From Ottowia sp. (GTDB lineage Bacteria; Pseudomonadota; Gammaproteobacteria; Burkholderiales; Burkholderiaceae_C): DNA of 35,147 nucleotides. Both the position numbers and the translations under genes were made by a program. The stretch spans positions 1 through 35,147 of the forward strand of contig JALOAS010000021.1 in assembly GCA_023228705.1 (NCBI GenBank), written 5' to 3'. The notes under the pieces were generated by a model. It was not told the origin of the DNA. It searched no databases and saw only the letters and a list, made by a program, of their open reading frames with translations. How positions within the stretch are numbered: position 1 is the stretch's first letter; every line of letters begins with the position of its first letter. Of the stretch, positions 15,752 to 24,278 are shown in pieces.

Positions 15752-18124
15752 ATGGGAGCCAATGAATTTGCAAAGATGCCGCACATCGGCAAGTCGGTAC
15801 GGCGCGTGGAGGACCTGCGCTTCATCACCGGCACGGGAAACTACGTCGACGACGTCACGCAGGCAAACCAGAAATACGCCCGCTTCGTGCGCTCGCCGCA
15901 CGCGCATGCGGCGATCAGGGGCATGGACACCAGCGCCGCCAGCGCCATGCCGGGCGTCATCGGAATCATCACGGGCAAGGACATAGAAGGCAAGGCCGGC
16001 GGCCTGCCTTGCGGCTGGCTCATCAGCAATCCCGACGGCAGTCCCATGGCCGAGCCCATGTACCCGTTCCTGGCCATAGGCAAGGTGCGCTACGTGGGCC
16101 AGTGCGTGGCAGTGGTGGTCGCCGACACGGCCGAGCAGGCGCAGGATGCGGTCGAGGCCGTGAGCGTGGATTACGAGCCGCTGGCCGCGGTGGTCGACAT
16201 GCGCCGGGCCAAGGACGGCCCCGCGCTGCACGAGGAAGCACCCGACAACAAGTGCTACACGTGGACGCTGGGCGACAAGGCCGCGGTGGACGCCACCTTT
16301 GCCAGCGCCGCGCACGTGACCCGGCTTGACCTGGTCAACAACCGGCTCATCCCCAACGCCATGGAGCCGCGCGCGGCCAACGCCAGCTACAACAGGGGCA
16401 CCGACGAATACCAGCTCTATGTCACCAGCCAGAACCCGCACGTGGCGCGCATGCTGATGTGCGCGTTCGTGCTGCAGCTGCCCGAGCACAAGGTGCGCGT
16501 GATTGCGCCCGACGTGGGCGGCGGCTTTGGCTCCAAGATCAACCTGTACCCGGAAGACGTGGCCGTGACTTGGGCGGCGCGGCAGCTTGGCGTTCCGGTC
16601 AAGTGGACCGCCGAGCGCAGCGAGAGCTTTATTGCCGACACGCACGGCCGCGACCACATCACGCACGCCGAGATGGCAATGGACAAGGACGGCAAGTTCC
16701 TGGCCATGCGCGTGCACTCGGACGTCAACCTGGGCGCCTACCTGGGCACCTTTGGCAGCTGCGTGCCAACCATCCTCTACGGCACGCTGCTCGCGGGCCA
16801 GTACACGACGCCGCAGATCTACGTGCAGGTGGACGGCTGGTTTACCAGCACCGCCCCCATCGATGCCTACCGCGGCGCCGGCCGGCCCGAGGCGGCCTAC
16901 CTGGTCGAGCGGCTGGTCACGCGCTGCGCCTGGGACCTGGGCCTGGCGCAGGATGAAATCCGCCGCCGCAACTTCATCACCGAGTTTCCGTACCAGACGC
17001 CGGTGGCGCTGCAATACGACACCGGCGACTTCCACAAGTGCATGGAGGAAGCCAACAAGCTGGCCGACGTTGCCGGCTTCGAGCAGCGCCGCCAGGCCAG
17101 CGAAGCCAGGGGCCTGAAGCGCGGCATCGGCTATTCCAGCTACATCGAGGCCTGCGGCCTGGCGCCGTCCAACGTGGTCGGTGCGCTGGGCGGGCGCGCC
17201 GGCCTGTTCGAGTCCGGCCAGGTGCGGGTCAATCCCACCGGCTCGGTCACCGTGTTCACCGGCTCGCACAGCCACGGGCAGGGTCACGAGACCTCGTTTG
17301 CCCAGCTGGTGGCCGCGCGCCTGGGCGTTGAAATCGACGCCGTGGAAATCGTCCACGGCGACACCGGTCGCGTGCCCTTTGGCATGGGCACCTACGGTTC
17401 GCGCTCGCTGTCGGTGGGCGGCTCTGCCATCATCAAGGCGCTGGACAAGATAGAGGAAAAGGCCAAGAAGATCGCTGCGCACCTGCTGGAAGCCAGCGAC
17501 GCCGACATCGAGTTCTCCAGTGGCGAGCTCCGCGTCAAGGGAACCGACAAGAAGGTGGCCTTTGGCGAAGTGGCGCTGGCTGCCTACGTGCCGCACAACT
17601 ACCCGCTGGACAAGCTGGAGCCGGGGCTGGAAGAGTCGGCGTTCTACGACCCGACCAACTTCACGTATCCGGGCGGCACGCACATCTGCGAGGTGGAGGT
17701 GGAGCCGGAAACCGGCGTCGTGCGCATAGACCGCTTCACCGCCGTCGACGACTTTGGCGTGGTCGTCAACCCCATGATCGTGGAGGGCCAGGTACACGGC
17801 GGCATCATGCAGGGCGTGGGGCAGGCGCTGCTGGAAGACGGCGTGTACGACCCGGACTCCGGGCAGCTGCTCACCGGCAGCTACATGGATTACGCCATGC
17901 CGCGCGCCGACGACATGCCCAACATCCAGCTCGGCATGGTCTGCACGCCGTGCACGCACAACCCCATCGGCAGCAAGGGCTGCGGCGAGGCGGGAACCAT
18001 CGCCGCGCCGCCGGCGGTGATCAACGCCGTACTCGATGCCCTCAAGCCGCTGGGTGTCACCGACATCGACATGCCGGCCACGCCCAGCCGCGTCTGGGAA
18101 GCCATACAGAAGGCCGCGGCCTGA
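15752..18124 (+). CDS. coxL: molybdenum hydroxylase large subunit, form II CoxL-like
   Basis: Catalytic molybdopterin subunit of the xanthine oxidase family, 790 residues. The a/b-hammerhead domain is N-terminal. The Mo-cofactor motif VGGGFGSK follows, and the conserved catalytic Glu is E746 in GCGEAGTIAAPPAV. The active-site loop reads AYRGAGR at 372-378. True aerobic CO dehydrogenases (form I) have AYRCSFR, whose Cys carries the Mo-S-Cu bridge; here that Cys is Gly. This is therefore a form II enzyme, and CO oxidation cannot be assumed; an aldehyde, a heterocycle or another small substrate is possible. It lies 39 bases after coxS and 37 bases before coxM. Confidence 0.92.
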   Translation: MGANEFAKMPHIGKSVRRVEDLRFITGTGNYVDDVTQANQKYARFVRSPHAHAAIRGMDTSAASAMPGVIGIITGKDIEGKAGGLPCGWLISNPDGSPMAEPMYPFLAIGKVRYVGQCVAVVVADTAEQAQDAVEAVSVDYEPLAAVVDMRRAKDGPALHEEAPDNKCYTWTLGDKAAVDATFASAAHVTRLDLVNNRLIPNAMEPRAANASYNRGTDEYQLYVTSQNPHVARMLMCAFVLQLPEHKVRVIAPDVGGGFGSKINLYPEDVAVTWAARQLGVPVKWTAERSESFIADTHGRDHITHAEMAMDKDGKFLAMRVHSDVNLGAYLGTFGSCVPTILYGTLLAGQYTTPQIYVQVDGWFTSTAPIDAYRGAGRPEAAYLVERLVTRCAWDLGLAQDEIRRRNFITEFPYQTPVALQYDTGDFHKCMEEANKLADVAGFEQRRQASEARGLKRGIGYSSYIEACGLAPSNVVGALGGRAGLFESGQVRVNPTGSVTVFTGSHSHGQGHETSFAQLVAARLGVEIDAVEIVHGDTGRVPFGMGTYGSRSLSVGGSAIIKALDKIEEKAKKIAAHLLEASDADIEFSSGELRVKGTDKKVAFGEVALAAYVPHNYPLDKLEPGLEESAFYDPTNFTYPGGTHICEVEVEPETGVVRIDRFTAVDDFGVVVNPMIVEGQVHGGIMQGVGQALLEDGVYDPDSGQLLTGSYMDYAMPRADDMPNIQLGMVCTPCTHNPIGSKGCGEAGTIAAPPAVINAVLDALKPLGVTDIDMPATPSRVWEAIQKAAA

Positions 18125-18161
18125 GCCCGGTACCGAAAGTACAAGCAAGAGGAACACAGCC

Positions 18162-18953
18162 ATGTATGCATTCAACTACGAACGCCCCGCCTCCGAGGCC
18201 GATGCGGTGCGCCTGGCCAGGGCCGGTGGCACGCTGCTGGCCGGCGGCCAGACGCTGCTTGCGTCCATGAAGCTGCGCCTGGCGCAGCCCGAGCAGCTCA
18301 TAGACCTGGCTGGCATAGCCGCGCTGGCCGGAATCCGCCGCGACGGTGATGCGCTGGTCATCGGCGCCATGACACGCCATGCCGAGGTGGCCAGCAGCGC
18401 CGAAGTCCAGTCCGCCATACCCGCGCTGGCCGAGCTGGCGGGCATGGTCGGCGACCGCCAGGTGCGGGCCATGGGCACCATCGGCGGTTCGCTGGCCAAC
18501 AACGATCCGGCCGCCGACTACCCGGCCGGCGCCCTGGCCCTGGGTGCCACCATCGTCACCACCGACCGGCAAATTCCCGCCGACGACTTCTTCCAGGGCA
18601 TGTTTGCCACGGCGCTGGAGGAGGGTGAGCTCATCACCTCCGTGCGCCTGCCCGTCCCGAAGCGGGCGGCCTACGTGAAATTTGCGCAGCCCGCATCACG
18701 CTTTGCCCTCATTGGGGTGTTTGTTGCCGAAACCGCAGGCGGGGTTCGCGTGGCGGTCACCGGCGGCGGCAACGGCGTGTTCCGCCAGACCGACATGGAA
18801 GCAGCACTGGCCGGCAACTTCTCCGCCGGTGCGCTGGCCGGCATCAAGACCGGCACCGACCAGATCAGCGGTGACCTGCACGGCAGCGCTGCCTACCGTG
18901 CGCACCTGGTCGACGTCATGGCCGGCCGCGCCGTGGCCAAGGCGCTGGGCTGA
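18162..18953 (+). CDS. coxM: molybdenum hydroxylase medium subunit, FAD-binding (CoxM-like)
   Basis: FAD subunit that passes electrons from CoxS to the acceptor. The 263 residues show the two FAD-binding motifs, AGGQTLL (27-33) and TIGGSLANNDPAADYP (105-120), and the C-terminal CO-deh-flav domain (about 160-260). The ATG at 18162 follows an AAGAGGAA Shine-Dalgarno and matches the family N-terminus (MYAFNYERP). At 263 residues it is slightly shorter than Oligotropha CoxM (about 288). With coxS and coxL it encodes the full heterotrimer. Confidence 0.92.
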   Translation: MYAFNYERPASEADAVRLARAGGTLLAGGQTLLASMKLRLAQPEQLIDLAGIAALAGIRRDGDALVIGAMTRHAEVASSAEVQSAIPALAELAGMVGDRQVRAMGTIGGSLANNDPAADYPAGALALGATIVTTDRQIPADDFFQGMFATALEEGELITSVRLPVPKRAAYVKFAQPASRFALIGVFVAETAGGVRVAVTGGGNGVFRQTDMEAALAGNFSAGALAGIKTGTDQISGDLHGSAAYRAHLVDVMAGRAVAKALG

Positions 18954-18967
18954 CCGCCATACCGTGG

Positions 18968-18997
18968 GCACGGGCCGGCTCCAGGGGCTGGCCGTGC
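18968..18997 (+). other. GC-rich hairpin between coxM and coxD
   Basis: GCACGG and GGCCGTGC arms with one bulge form an 11 bp stem directly after the coxM stop. No T-run follows. It could lower expression of the maturation genes relative to the structural genes or stabilise the coxSLM message. This is inference from the fold alone. Confidence 0.3.
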
Positions 18998-19076
18998 GCA
19001 CGCGTCGTTCCGGTGCCGGTTGCCGGGTATTTGCAAAATCCTGGCATTTGCACGCATCCACCCCCACATTCATTGC

Positions 19077-20039
19077 ATGGCGTCTTCTTCTCCTGCCGCA
19101 TCTGCTGCACCCATTGCCTCCATCGATGCATTGATCGCCGCACTGCAGACGGCAGGGTACTTTGCCGACCGGCGCCTGGCAACAGCCGCCTTCCTGGCGC
19201 TGCAACTGCAGCGCCCGCTGCTGCTGGAGGGCGAGCCCGGCGTGGGCAAGACCGAACTGGCCAAGGCGCTGGCCGTGGTCTTGGAGCGCAAGCTGGTCCG
19301 CCTGCAGTGCTTTGACGGGCTGGAGCAGCGCGAAGCGCTCTACGAATGGAACTACGCGGCGCAGCTGCTGTACCTGCGTGCGGCCGAAGGCAGTGCGCCA
19401 GCCGAGGAGCTGGAGCGCGAGGTGTACCAGTCACGCTTCCTCGTGCACCGGCCGCTGCTGCAGGCATTGCAGGCGCCGGCGCCCGGCTCGGTGCTGCTGA
19501 TCGACGAGATCGACCGCGCCGACGAGCCCTTCGAGGCGTTCCTGCTCGAGTACCTGGGCGAGTACCAGGTCAGCATTCCCGAGCTGGGTACCGTCTCGGC
19601 GGTGGTGCCGCCGGTGGCCATTCTCACCAGCAACCGCACGCGCGAACTCAACGACGCGATCAAGCGCCGCTGCCTCTACCACTGGGTGGACTACCCCGAC
19701 CGCGAACGCGAGCTGGCCATCGTCCGTGCGCGCGTGCCCCAGATGCCGCAGGCACTGGCCGACCAGGTGGCCGCCTTCGTGCACCAGTTGCGGAGCATTC
19801 CGCACAGCGACCATTTCCAGCGTGTCCCCGGCATTGCCGAGACCGTCGAGTGGGCCCGGGCGCTGGTAGCGCTGGACGCGCTGGTGCTGGATCCGGAGAT
19901 CGTGGCCGACACGGCAGGCGTGCTGTTCAAGCAGCGCGATGACGTGGCGGCGCTGAACGCATCGCTGGCAGATGAGGTGTTGCAGGACGCCGGCCAGGCG
20001 GTGGCAACCGCAGCCAGTGCAAGGGAGCAGGCAGCTTGA
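19077..20039 (+). CDS. coxD: MoxR-type AAA+ ATPase (CoxD-like)
   Basis: A 320-residue AAA+ ATPase of the MoxR family. Walker A is GEPGVGKTE at 52-60 and Walker B is LLIDEIDRADEPFE. The sensor-type segment AILTSNRTRELNDAIKRRC follows. In Oligotropha, CoxD is a membrane-associated ATPase needed for building the Mo-S-Cu site. Relatives pair with VWA proteins, as here with the next gene. The ATG at 19077 is favoured over an upstream TTG; the frame before it is not conserved-looking. Its TGA overlaps the TTG of coxE (TTGA). Confidence 0.88.
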   Translation: MASSSPAASAAPIASIDALIAALQTAGYFADRRLATAAFLALQLQRPLLLEGEPGVGKTELAKALAVVLERKLVRLQCFDGLEQREALYEWNYAAQLLYLRAAEGSAPAEELEREVYQSRFLVHRPLLQALQAPAPGSVLLIDEIDRADEPFEAFLLEYLGEYQVSIPELGTVSAVVPPVAILTSNRTRELNDAIKRRCLYHWVDYPDRERELAIVRARVPQMPQALADQVAAFVHQLRSIPHSDHFQRVPGIAETVEWARALVALDALVLDPEIVADTAGVLFKQRDDVAALNASLADEVLQDAGQAVATAASAREQAA

Positions 20040-21286
20040 CCGATACGCCCGTCCACGAGCAGGCGCGCGCGCGCGCAGCCCGGCGCAGCGCCCAGCTGGG
20101 CGATTCACGCTCGGGCAAGCTGGCGGACAACATGACCGCCTTTGGCCGGGCGTTGCGCCGCGCCGGCGTACCGGTGGATGCCGCGCGCATGGCGCTGGCC
20201 CAGCAGGCCGTGCAAATCATCGGCGTGGCCAGCAAGCCAGATGTCAGCGCCGCCATGGAAGCGGTACTGGTCAGCAGGGAAGGGGACCGCGGTGTCTTCC
20301 GCGAGCTGTTCGACCTGTTCTTTCGCGACCCGGAGCTGGCGCGCAAGCTGCTGGCGCAGATGCTGCCGACCACGCCGGCCGCGCCCGCCGAGCACAGCGA
20401 GCGCCCACGCGTGCGCGAGGCCATGCAGCCAAGGCAGGCACCGCAGGCCGCTGCCGACGAGCAGGAAATCGAATTGGACGCGGCCATGACCGCAAGCCGC
20501 ATCAAGCGGCTCAAGACCGCCGACTTCAACCAGCTTGCGGCCAGCGAATACCAGCTGGTTGAAAGACTGGTGCGCGACATCCCGCTACCGGTGCCTACGG
20601 TGGCAGCGCGGCGCACGCAGGCCGGCAGCCGCGGCGCGCGCGTGCACTGGAGCCGCACCATGCACGCGGCAGCCAGCCGTGGCGGTGACGTCGTTGAGCT
20701 GCGCGGCCTGCGCCGCCGCCGCCAGGTGCTGCCGCTGCTGCTGCTGGTCGACGTCTCCGGCTCCATGGAGCGCTACACGCGCCTGCTGCTTGCGTTCCTG
20801 CACGCAGCCACACGCTGGTCCTGCATCAACGGACGCCGCACGCTGGTACCGCGCAACGTGTTTGCCTTTGGCACGCGCCTGACCGATCTGACCGACGTCT
20901 TCCGGCTGGCCGATACCGATGCCATGCTGCTCAAGGCAGGTACGCTCATCCAGGACTACGCAGGCGGGACGCGCCTCGGTGATTCGCTGCACACCTTGCG
21001 CAAGCAGCACGCACGGCGCCTGGTCGGCGGGCGCACGCTGGTCATGATCATCAGCGACGGCCTGGACACCGGCGAGCCGGAGCAGCTCAGGCAACAGCTG
21101 CAATGGCTTGGCCAGCACACGCGGCGCCTGCTGTGGCTCAACCCGCTGCTGCGTTTTGATGCCTACCAGCCCAGCGCGCGCGGCGCGGCCGTCCTGCACG
21201 AGGCGGCCGACGCCATGCTGGCGGTACACAACATCGAGCACCTGCAGGAGCTTGCAGGGGCCATTTCCGCCCTGATCAACCAATAG
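20036..21286 (+). CDS. coxE: VWA-domain protein (CoxE-like)
   Basis: A 416-residue protein with a C-terminal von Willebrand A domain. The metal-ion-dependent adhesion motif is DVSGS at 239-243, followed by FAFGTRLTDL, GTRLGDSL and IISDGLDTGE. The N-terminal half is an Ala/Arg-rich helical region. CoxE partners the MoxR ATPase CoxD in maturing the hydroxylase active site. The TTG start at 20036 is chosen because it overlaps the coxD stop and follows AGGGAGCAG; the next ATG would remove 32 residues. Confidence 0.87.
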   Translation: MTDTPVHEQARARAARRSAQLGDSRSGKLADNMTAFGRALRRAGVPVDAARMALAQQAVQIIGVASKPDVSAAMEAVLVSREGDRGVFRELFDLFFRDPELARKLLAQMLPTTPAAPAEHSERPRVREAMQPRQAPQAAADEQEIELDAAMTASRIKRLKTADFNQLAASEYQLVERLVRDIPLPVPTVAARRTQAGSRGARVHWSRTMHAAASRGGDVVELRGLRRRRQVLPLLLLVDVSGSMERYTRLLLAFLHAATRWSCINGRRTLVPRNVFAFGTRLTDLTDVFRLADTDAMLLKAGTLIQDYAGGTRLGDSLHTLRKQHARRLVGGRTLVMIISDGLDTGEPEQLRQQLQWLGQHTRRLLWLNPLLRFDAYQPSARGAAVLHEAADAMLAVHNIEHLQELAGAISALINQ

Positions 21287-21304
21287 TTCTGGAGGTAGGA
21301 CCAC

Positions 21305-21889
21305 ATGGACATGCAAGGTTCGCGGCAACTGGCGGTCACGCGCCAGCAGGCCTGGGATGCACTCAACGACCCCGAGGTGCTCAAGGCCTGCATTCCCGGC
21401 TGCAGCAGCCTGGAGGCCACCGGGGACAACACCTTTGCCCTGGTCAACGCCGTCAAGGTCGGTCCGGTCTCGGCAAAATTCAAAAGTACGCTGACGCTGT
21501 CCGATATCAAGGAGCCCGAGAGCTACACCATCCGTTTCGAGGGCGACGGCGGCCCGGCCGGCTTTGGCAAGGGCAGCGCGCAAGTCAAGCTGACCGAGCA
21601 GGACGGCGGCTGCGAGCTGGCATACACCGTGAACGCGAGCGTGGGCGGCAAGATAGCGCAGGTTGGCCAGCGGCTCATCGACGGGGTGGCCCGGTCCATG
21701 GCGGAAAAATTCTTCAGCAATTTTGACGAGGAAATACAAAAACGGCATCCGTCAGCGGCGGCCCCGGACCGCGCACAGGATGCGCCGGCCGCCGCGGCCC
21801 GGAAAGAGGGTCGCGGCCTGCCCAAGTGGACCTGGATCGTGCTGGCCATCATTTTCATTCTGGGCGTGGTCTGGGCAGTACGCGTGTAA
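21305..21889 (+). CDS. coxG: SRPBCC-fold CoxG-like protein with C-terminal membrane anchor
   Basis: A 194-residue protein with an N-terminal SRPBCC/CoxG domain (about 3-150) opening MQGSRQLAVTRQQAWDALNDPEVLKACIPGC. A linker rich in Ala, Pro and charged residues and a C-terminal transmembrane helix (about 174-194, KWTWIVLAIIFILGVVWAV) follow. CoxG homologues tether the hydroxylase to the membrane and help deliver electrons to the quinone pool. A strong GGAGG Shine-Dalgarno stands 9 bases before the ATG. It lies 18 bases downstream of coxE. Confidence 0.9.
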   Translation: MDMQGSRQLAVTRQQAWDALNDPEVLKACIPGCSSLEATGDNTFALVNAVKVGPVSAKFKSTLTLSDIKEPESYTIRFEGDGGPAGFGKGSAQVKLTEQDGGCELAYTVNASVGGKIAQVGQRLIDGVARSMAEKFFSNFDEEIQKRHPSAAAPDRAQDAPAAAARKEGRGLPKWTWIVLAIIFILGVVWAVRV

Positions 21890-21944
21890 AAGGTGTAAAT
21901 TGGAAGCAACCATGCGGCAGGCGGTCCGGGCGGACGCGCGGCCA

Positions 21945-21981
21945 GGCCGGTGACCCGGCGCCACGGCGCAGGTCACCGGCC
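21945..21981. other. perfect 11 bp hairpin upstream of xdhC
   Basis: GGCCGGTGACC (21945-21955) pairs fully with GGTCACCGGCC (21971-21981) around a 15-base loop that itself contains GGCGCC. It lies in the 205-base gap between coxG and xdhC. No T-run follows, so it does not look like a standard terminator. It may be an operator, a processing site or part of an RNA switch. Confidence 0.5.
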
Positions 21982-22094
21982 GGGCACGCTGCAAGCAGCA
22001 GCGGGTACCGACTGCCACCCACGCTGCCGCTTGCATGGCGGTGGCCCCTGGAGGGCCCGCCCGATGCAGGCGGCGCAAGAGAAAGGAGTGCATC

Positions 22095-23171
22095 ATGGAA
22101 AATCTGGATCTCACCGTCTTGCGCGCGGTGCAGCAATGGCGTGCGGCAGGCAGGCACGCCATGCTGGCCACCGTGGTTCATACGTTTGGCTCGTCGCCGC
22201 GCCCCGTGGGTTGCGTCATGGCCATGCGCGAGGACGGCCTCATCAAGGGCTCGATCTCCGGCGGCTGCCTGGAAGACGACCTCATCGCCCGCTACACGCA
22301 GCCCGGTGCCAAGGACCCGCTGCCGCGCACCGGACCGCCACGCTTTGAGAAATACGGCATCACGGCCGAAGAAGCGCACCGCTTTGGCCTCCCATGCGGC
22401 GGCTCGCTGCAGATACTGCTTGAATTCGACCCCGACCCCGTGTCCATGGACGCGCTCATGGTTGCACTGGACGCCGGCAAGCTGGTGCGGCGGCGCCTGA
22501 ACCTGCACGATGGCACGGTGCACATCGAAGAGACCGACCAGCCCGACGCGCTCTCGATCACGCCCGACGAGCTGGTCAACACCTTTGGCCCCGAATACCG
22601 CATGCTGCTCATTGGCGCCGGGCAGATGAGCGAGTACCTGGCCAGCATGGCGCTGATGTGCAACTTTGCCGTCACCGTCTGCGATCCGCGCGAGGAATAC
22701 AGCGGCGACTGGAACGTCCCGGGCGTCAAGGTCGTCTCGACCATGCCCGACGATACCGTCACCACGTTTGCGCCGGACGCGCGCAGCTGCGTCATCGCGC
22801 TCACGCACGACCCCAAGCTGGACGACCTGGCGCTGCTGCAGGCGCTGGAGACGCCCGCCTTCTACGTCGGCGCCATCGGCAGCCGGCGCAACAGCAACCA
22901 GCGCCGCCAGCGCATGATCGAGCATTTCGACCAGACCGAAGAAAGTCTTGCGGACCTGCGCGGCCCCGTCGGCATCTACATAGGCAGCAAGACGCCGGCA
23001 GAAATCGCCGTCAGCGTCATGGCCGAGGTACTGGCCGTCAAGAACGGCATCGCGCTTGCCCGCGGCATGGACGTTGCCGAGGTCAAGAACGCACTTGGGC
23101 TGCCCGACGGCGAAACCGCCTGCCTCATCGACCTTGCCGAAACGGCCGAGCCCGCAGTTGCATCGTCCTGA
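22095..23171 (+). CDS. XdhC/CoxI family molybdenum hydroxylase maturation factor
   Basis: XdhC-type proteins bind molybdenum cofactor and help insert the sulfido ligand before cofactor loading. The 358 residues include the XdhC_CoxI domain (VHTFGSSPRPVGCVMAM and SGGCLEDDLI, about 28-65). A Rossmann domain starts with LLIGAGQMSEYLASM near 172, with VGAIGSRRNSNQRRQRM and GPVGIYIGSKTPAEIAVS further on. The ATG at 22095 follows AAAGGAG at good spacing. It is followed, with overlap, by a MocA-like gene. Confidence 0.9.
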   Translation: MENLDLTVLRAVQQWRAAGRHAMLATVVHTFGSSPRPVGCVMAMREDGLIKGSISGGCLEDDLIARYTQPGAKDPLPRTGPPRFEKYGITAEEAHRFGLPCGGSLQILLEFDPDPVSMDALMVALDAGKLVRRRLNLHDGTVHIEETDQPDALSITPDELVNTFGPEYRMLLIGAGQMSEYLASMALMCNFAVTVCDPREEYSGDWNVPGVKVVSTMPDDTVTTFAPDARSCVIALTHDPKLDDLALLQALETPAFYVGAIGSRRNSNQRRQRMIEHFDQTEESLADLRGPVGIYIGSKTPAEIAVSVMAEVLAVKNGIALARGMDVAEVKNALGLPDGETACLIDLAETAEPAVASS

Positions 23172-23826
23172 GCCACGGCCGCACACCGGTGCCGTCGTCC
23201 TGGCGGCGGGCGCCGGCAGCCGCATGGGCGGTGTTCCCAAGCCGCTGATCAGGCGTGACGGCGAGCCGCTGCTGCTGCGCCAGATCCGCCTGCTGGCCGA
23301 GGCCGGCGTGGTCAACATGGTGGTCGTGCTCGGTTATTACGCCATGCAGGTGTCGCAGGTCCTGGAAAAAACGCGCTGGTCGTCGGCGGATTCGCCCATT
23401 GCCCGGGTTGCGCTCAAGTGGACCATCAACCCGGAGCCGGACGAGGGTACCGCCTCGTCGCTGCGCTGCGGGCTGCGGCGACTGCCTGACGCGCTGGCCG
23501 AGACCCTGGTCGTCCTGGGCGACCAGCCGCTGCTTGAGGCCGGCGACATCCAGGCGCTGCTGGCAGCCTGGGACCAGCGCGGCGACGGCATCCAGATGCT
23601 GCTGCCGCAACACGAACAAGCGCCGGGTCATCCGCTGGTCTTTGCCGCTTCGGTGCGTGACGCCGTCCTGGCCGGTGACAGCGTTCCGGCCTGGCGCAAG
23701 GGCCACCCGGACGCTGTGCGGTGGCTGCCGGTTTCACACCCACGCTACACCAGCGACCTGGATACGCCCGGCGATATTGCGCGACTGCAGCAGGCGCATG
23801 CGGTCACGCTGGAACTGCCTGACTGA
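23158..23826 (+). CDS. MocA-like molybdenum cofactor nucleotidyltransferase
   Basis: MobA-like NTP transferase (MocA/CoxI-partner type). Relatives cytidylylate molybdopterin to the MCD form used by xanthine oxidase-family enzymes, as needed for CoxL. The signature LAAGAGSRMGGVPKPLIRRDG is near the N-terminus, with VVLGYY, EGTASSLRCGL and VVLGDQPLL after it. The product has about 222 residues, close to E. coli MocA (192). The start is uncertain. No ATG precedes the conserved core, and a TTG at 23158, overlapping the xdhC end by 14 bases, is the best candidate. Overlap suggests coupled translation. Confidence 0.82.
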   Translation: MHRPEPRPHTGAVVLAAGAGSRMGGVPKPLIRRDGEPLLLRQIRLLAEAGVVNMVVVLGYYAMQVSQVLEKTRWSSADSPIARVALKWTINPEPDEGTASSLRCGLRRLPDALAETLVVLGDQPLLEAGDIQALLAAWDQRGDGIQMLLPQHEQAPGHPLVFAASVRDAVLAGDSVPAWRKGHPDAVRWLPVSHPRYTSDLDTPGDIARLQQAHAVTLELPD

Positions 23827-23865
23827 CTGCCCACGGTGGGCGATCGCAGGAGGATGAAGCCGAAA

Positions 23866-23893
23866 GGGTTGCCCGCGCCGGCGCGGCAAGCCC
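23866..23893. terminator. hairpin between convergent mocA-like gene and bfd
   Basis: GGGTTGCC and GGCAAGCCC arms (one bulged base) enclose a GC-rich loop. It lies in the 69-base gap between the two convergent stops and ends just past the bfd stop. It lacks a T-run on either strand but could end or protect both transcripts. Confidence 0.4.
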
Positions 23894-23895
23894 GC

Positions 23896-24141
23896 CTACG
23901 CAAAGGCGCTGCGCGCGCCAGCGTGCGCGACGCCATGGGGGACGGAAGGGCGGGGCGGGTCAGAGCGCGCCGGCACCGCCTCGCGCTCGAACCGCGCAAC
24001 CAGTTCCCGGGCACAGGGCTCGCAACTGCCGCAGCAGGTTGCCACGCCCAGCTCAAGCTGGATGTCGCTGAACGTCATTCCGGCTCTGACGCAGCGCCTG
24101 ATTTGGCGATCGGAGACCTGGTTGCAAACACAAACGATCAT
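23896..24141 (-). CDS. bfd: bacterioferritin-associated ferredoxin
   Basis: A small [2Fe-2S] protein that reduces the haem of bacterioferritin so that stored iron is released. The start MIVCVCNQVSDRQIRR is typical. Cluster ligands are C4, C6 (CxC) and C37, C40 (CxxC) in ATCCGSCEPC. Two further Cys (C36, C43) flank the pair. The 81 residues exceed E. coli Bfd (64) by a tail rich in Pro and Arg. The gene is divergent from bfr, and its promoter carries a Fur-like box, matching the iron-starvation control known for bfd. Confidence 0.9.
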   Translation of the reverse strand: MIVCVCNQVSDRQIRRCVRAGMTFSDIQLELGVATCCGSCEPCARELVARFEREAVPARSDPPRPSVPHGVAHAGARSAFA

Positions 24142-24173
24142 GGCATGGATGTGAAATTCAAAGTCCTGCACCG

Positions 24174-24202
24174 ATTAAACCACAAACGCGAATCATTGTC
24201 AT
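24174..24202 (-). promoter_or_regulatory. bfd promoter
   Basis: On the minus strand ATGACA (24202-24197), a 17-base spacer and TTTAAT (24179-24174) give 5 of 6 matches in each sigma-70 hexamer. Transcription would begin near 24166, about 25 bases before the bfd start. Confidence 0.65.
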
Positions 24203-24204
24203 TA
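24188..24204. promoter_or_regulatory. candidate Fur box over the bfd promoter
   Basis: GCGAATCATTGTCATTA resembles the Fur consensus (repeats of NATWAT with an ATTNTCATT half). It covers the -35 and the adjacent part of the spacer of the bfd promoter. That position would allow Fe-Fur repression. Confidence 0.6.
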
Positions 24205-24278
24205 AAAATGGTTGGCAGGAAACGATGACCAGCAGGATCAGGTGCATGATGGATGACCTTGCTGACGCTTTGAAGAGG

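Noticed and set aside
15752..18124. True aerobic CO dehydrogenase (form I)
   Set aside because: The loop is AYRGAGR, without the Cys of AYRCSFR, and the gene order is S-L-M.
15164..18175. 1003-codon open frame antisense to coxL
   Set aside because: It mirrors coxS/coxL codons in GC-rich DNA, has no recognisable domain, and the plus-strand genes are clear.
21890..22094. Moco riboswitch before xdhC
   Set aside because: Only one hairpin can be shown by eye; the multi-stem Moco RNA pattern was not recognised.
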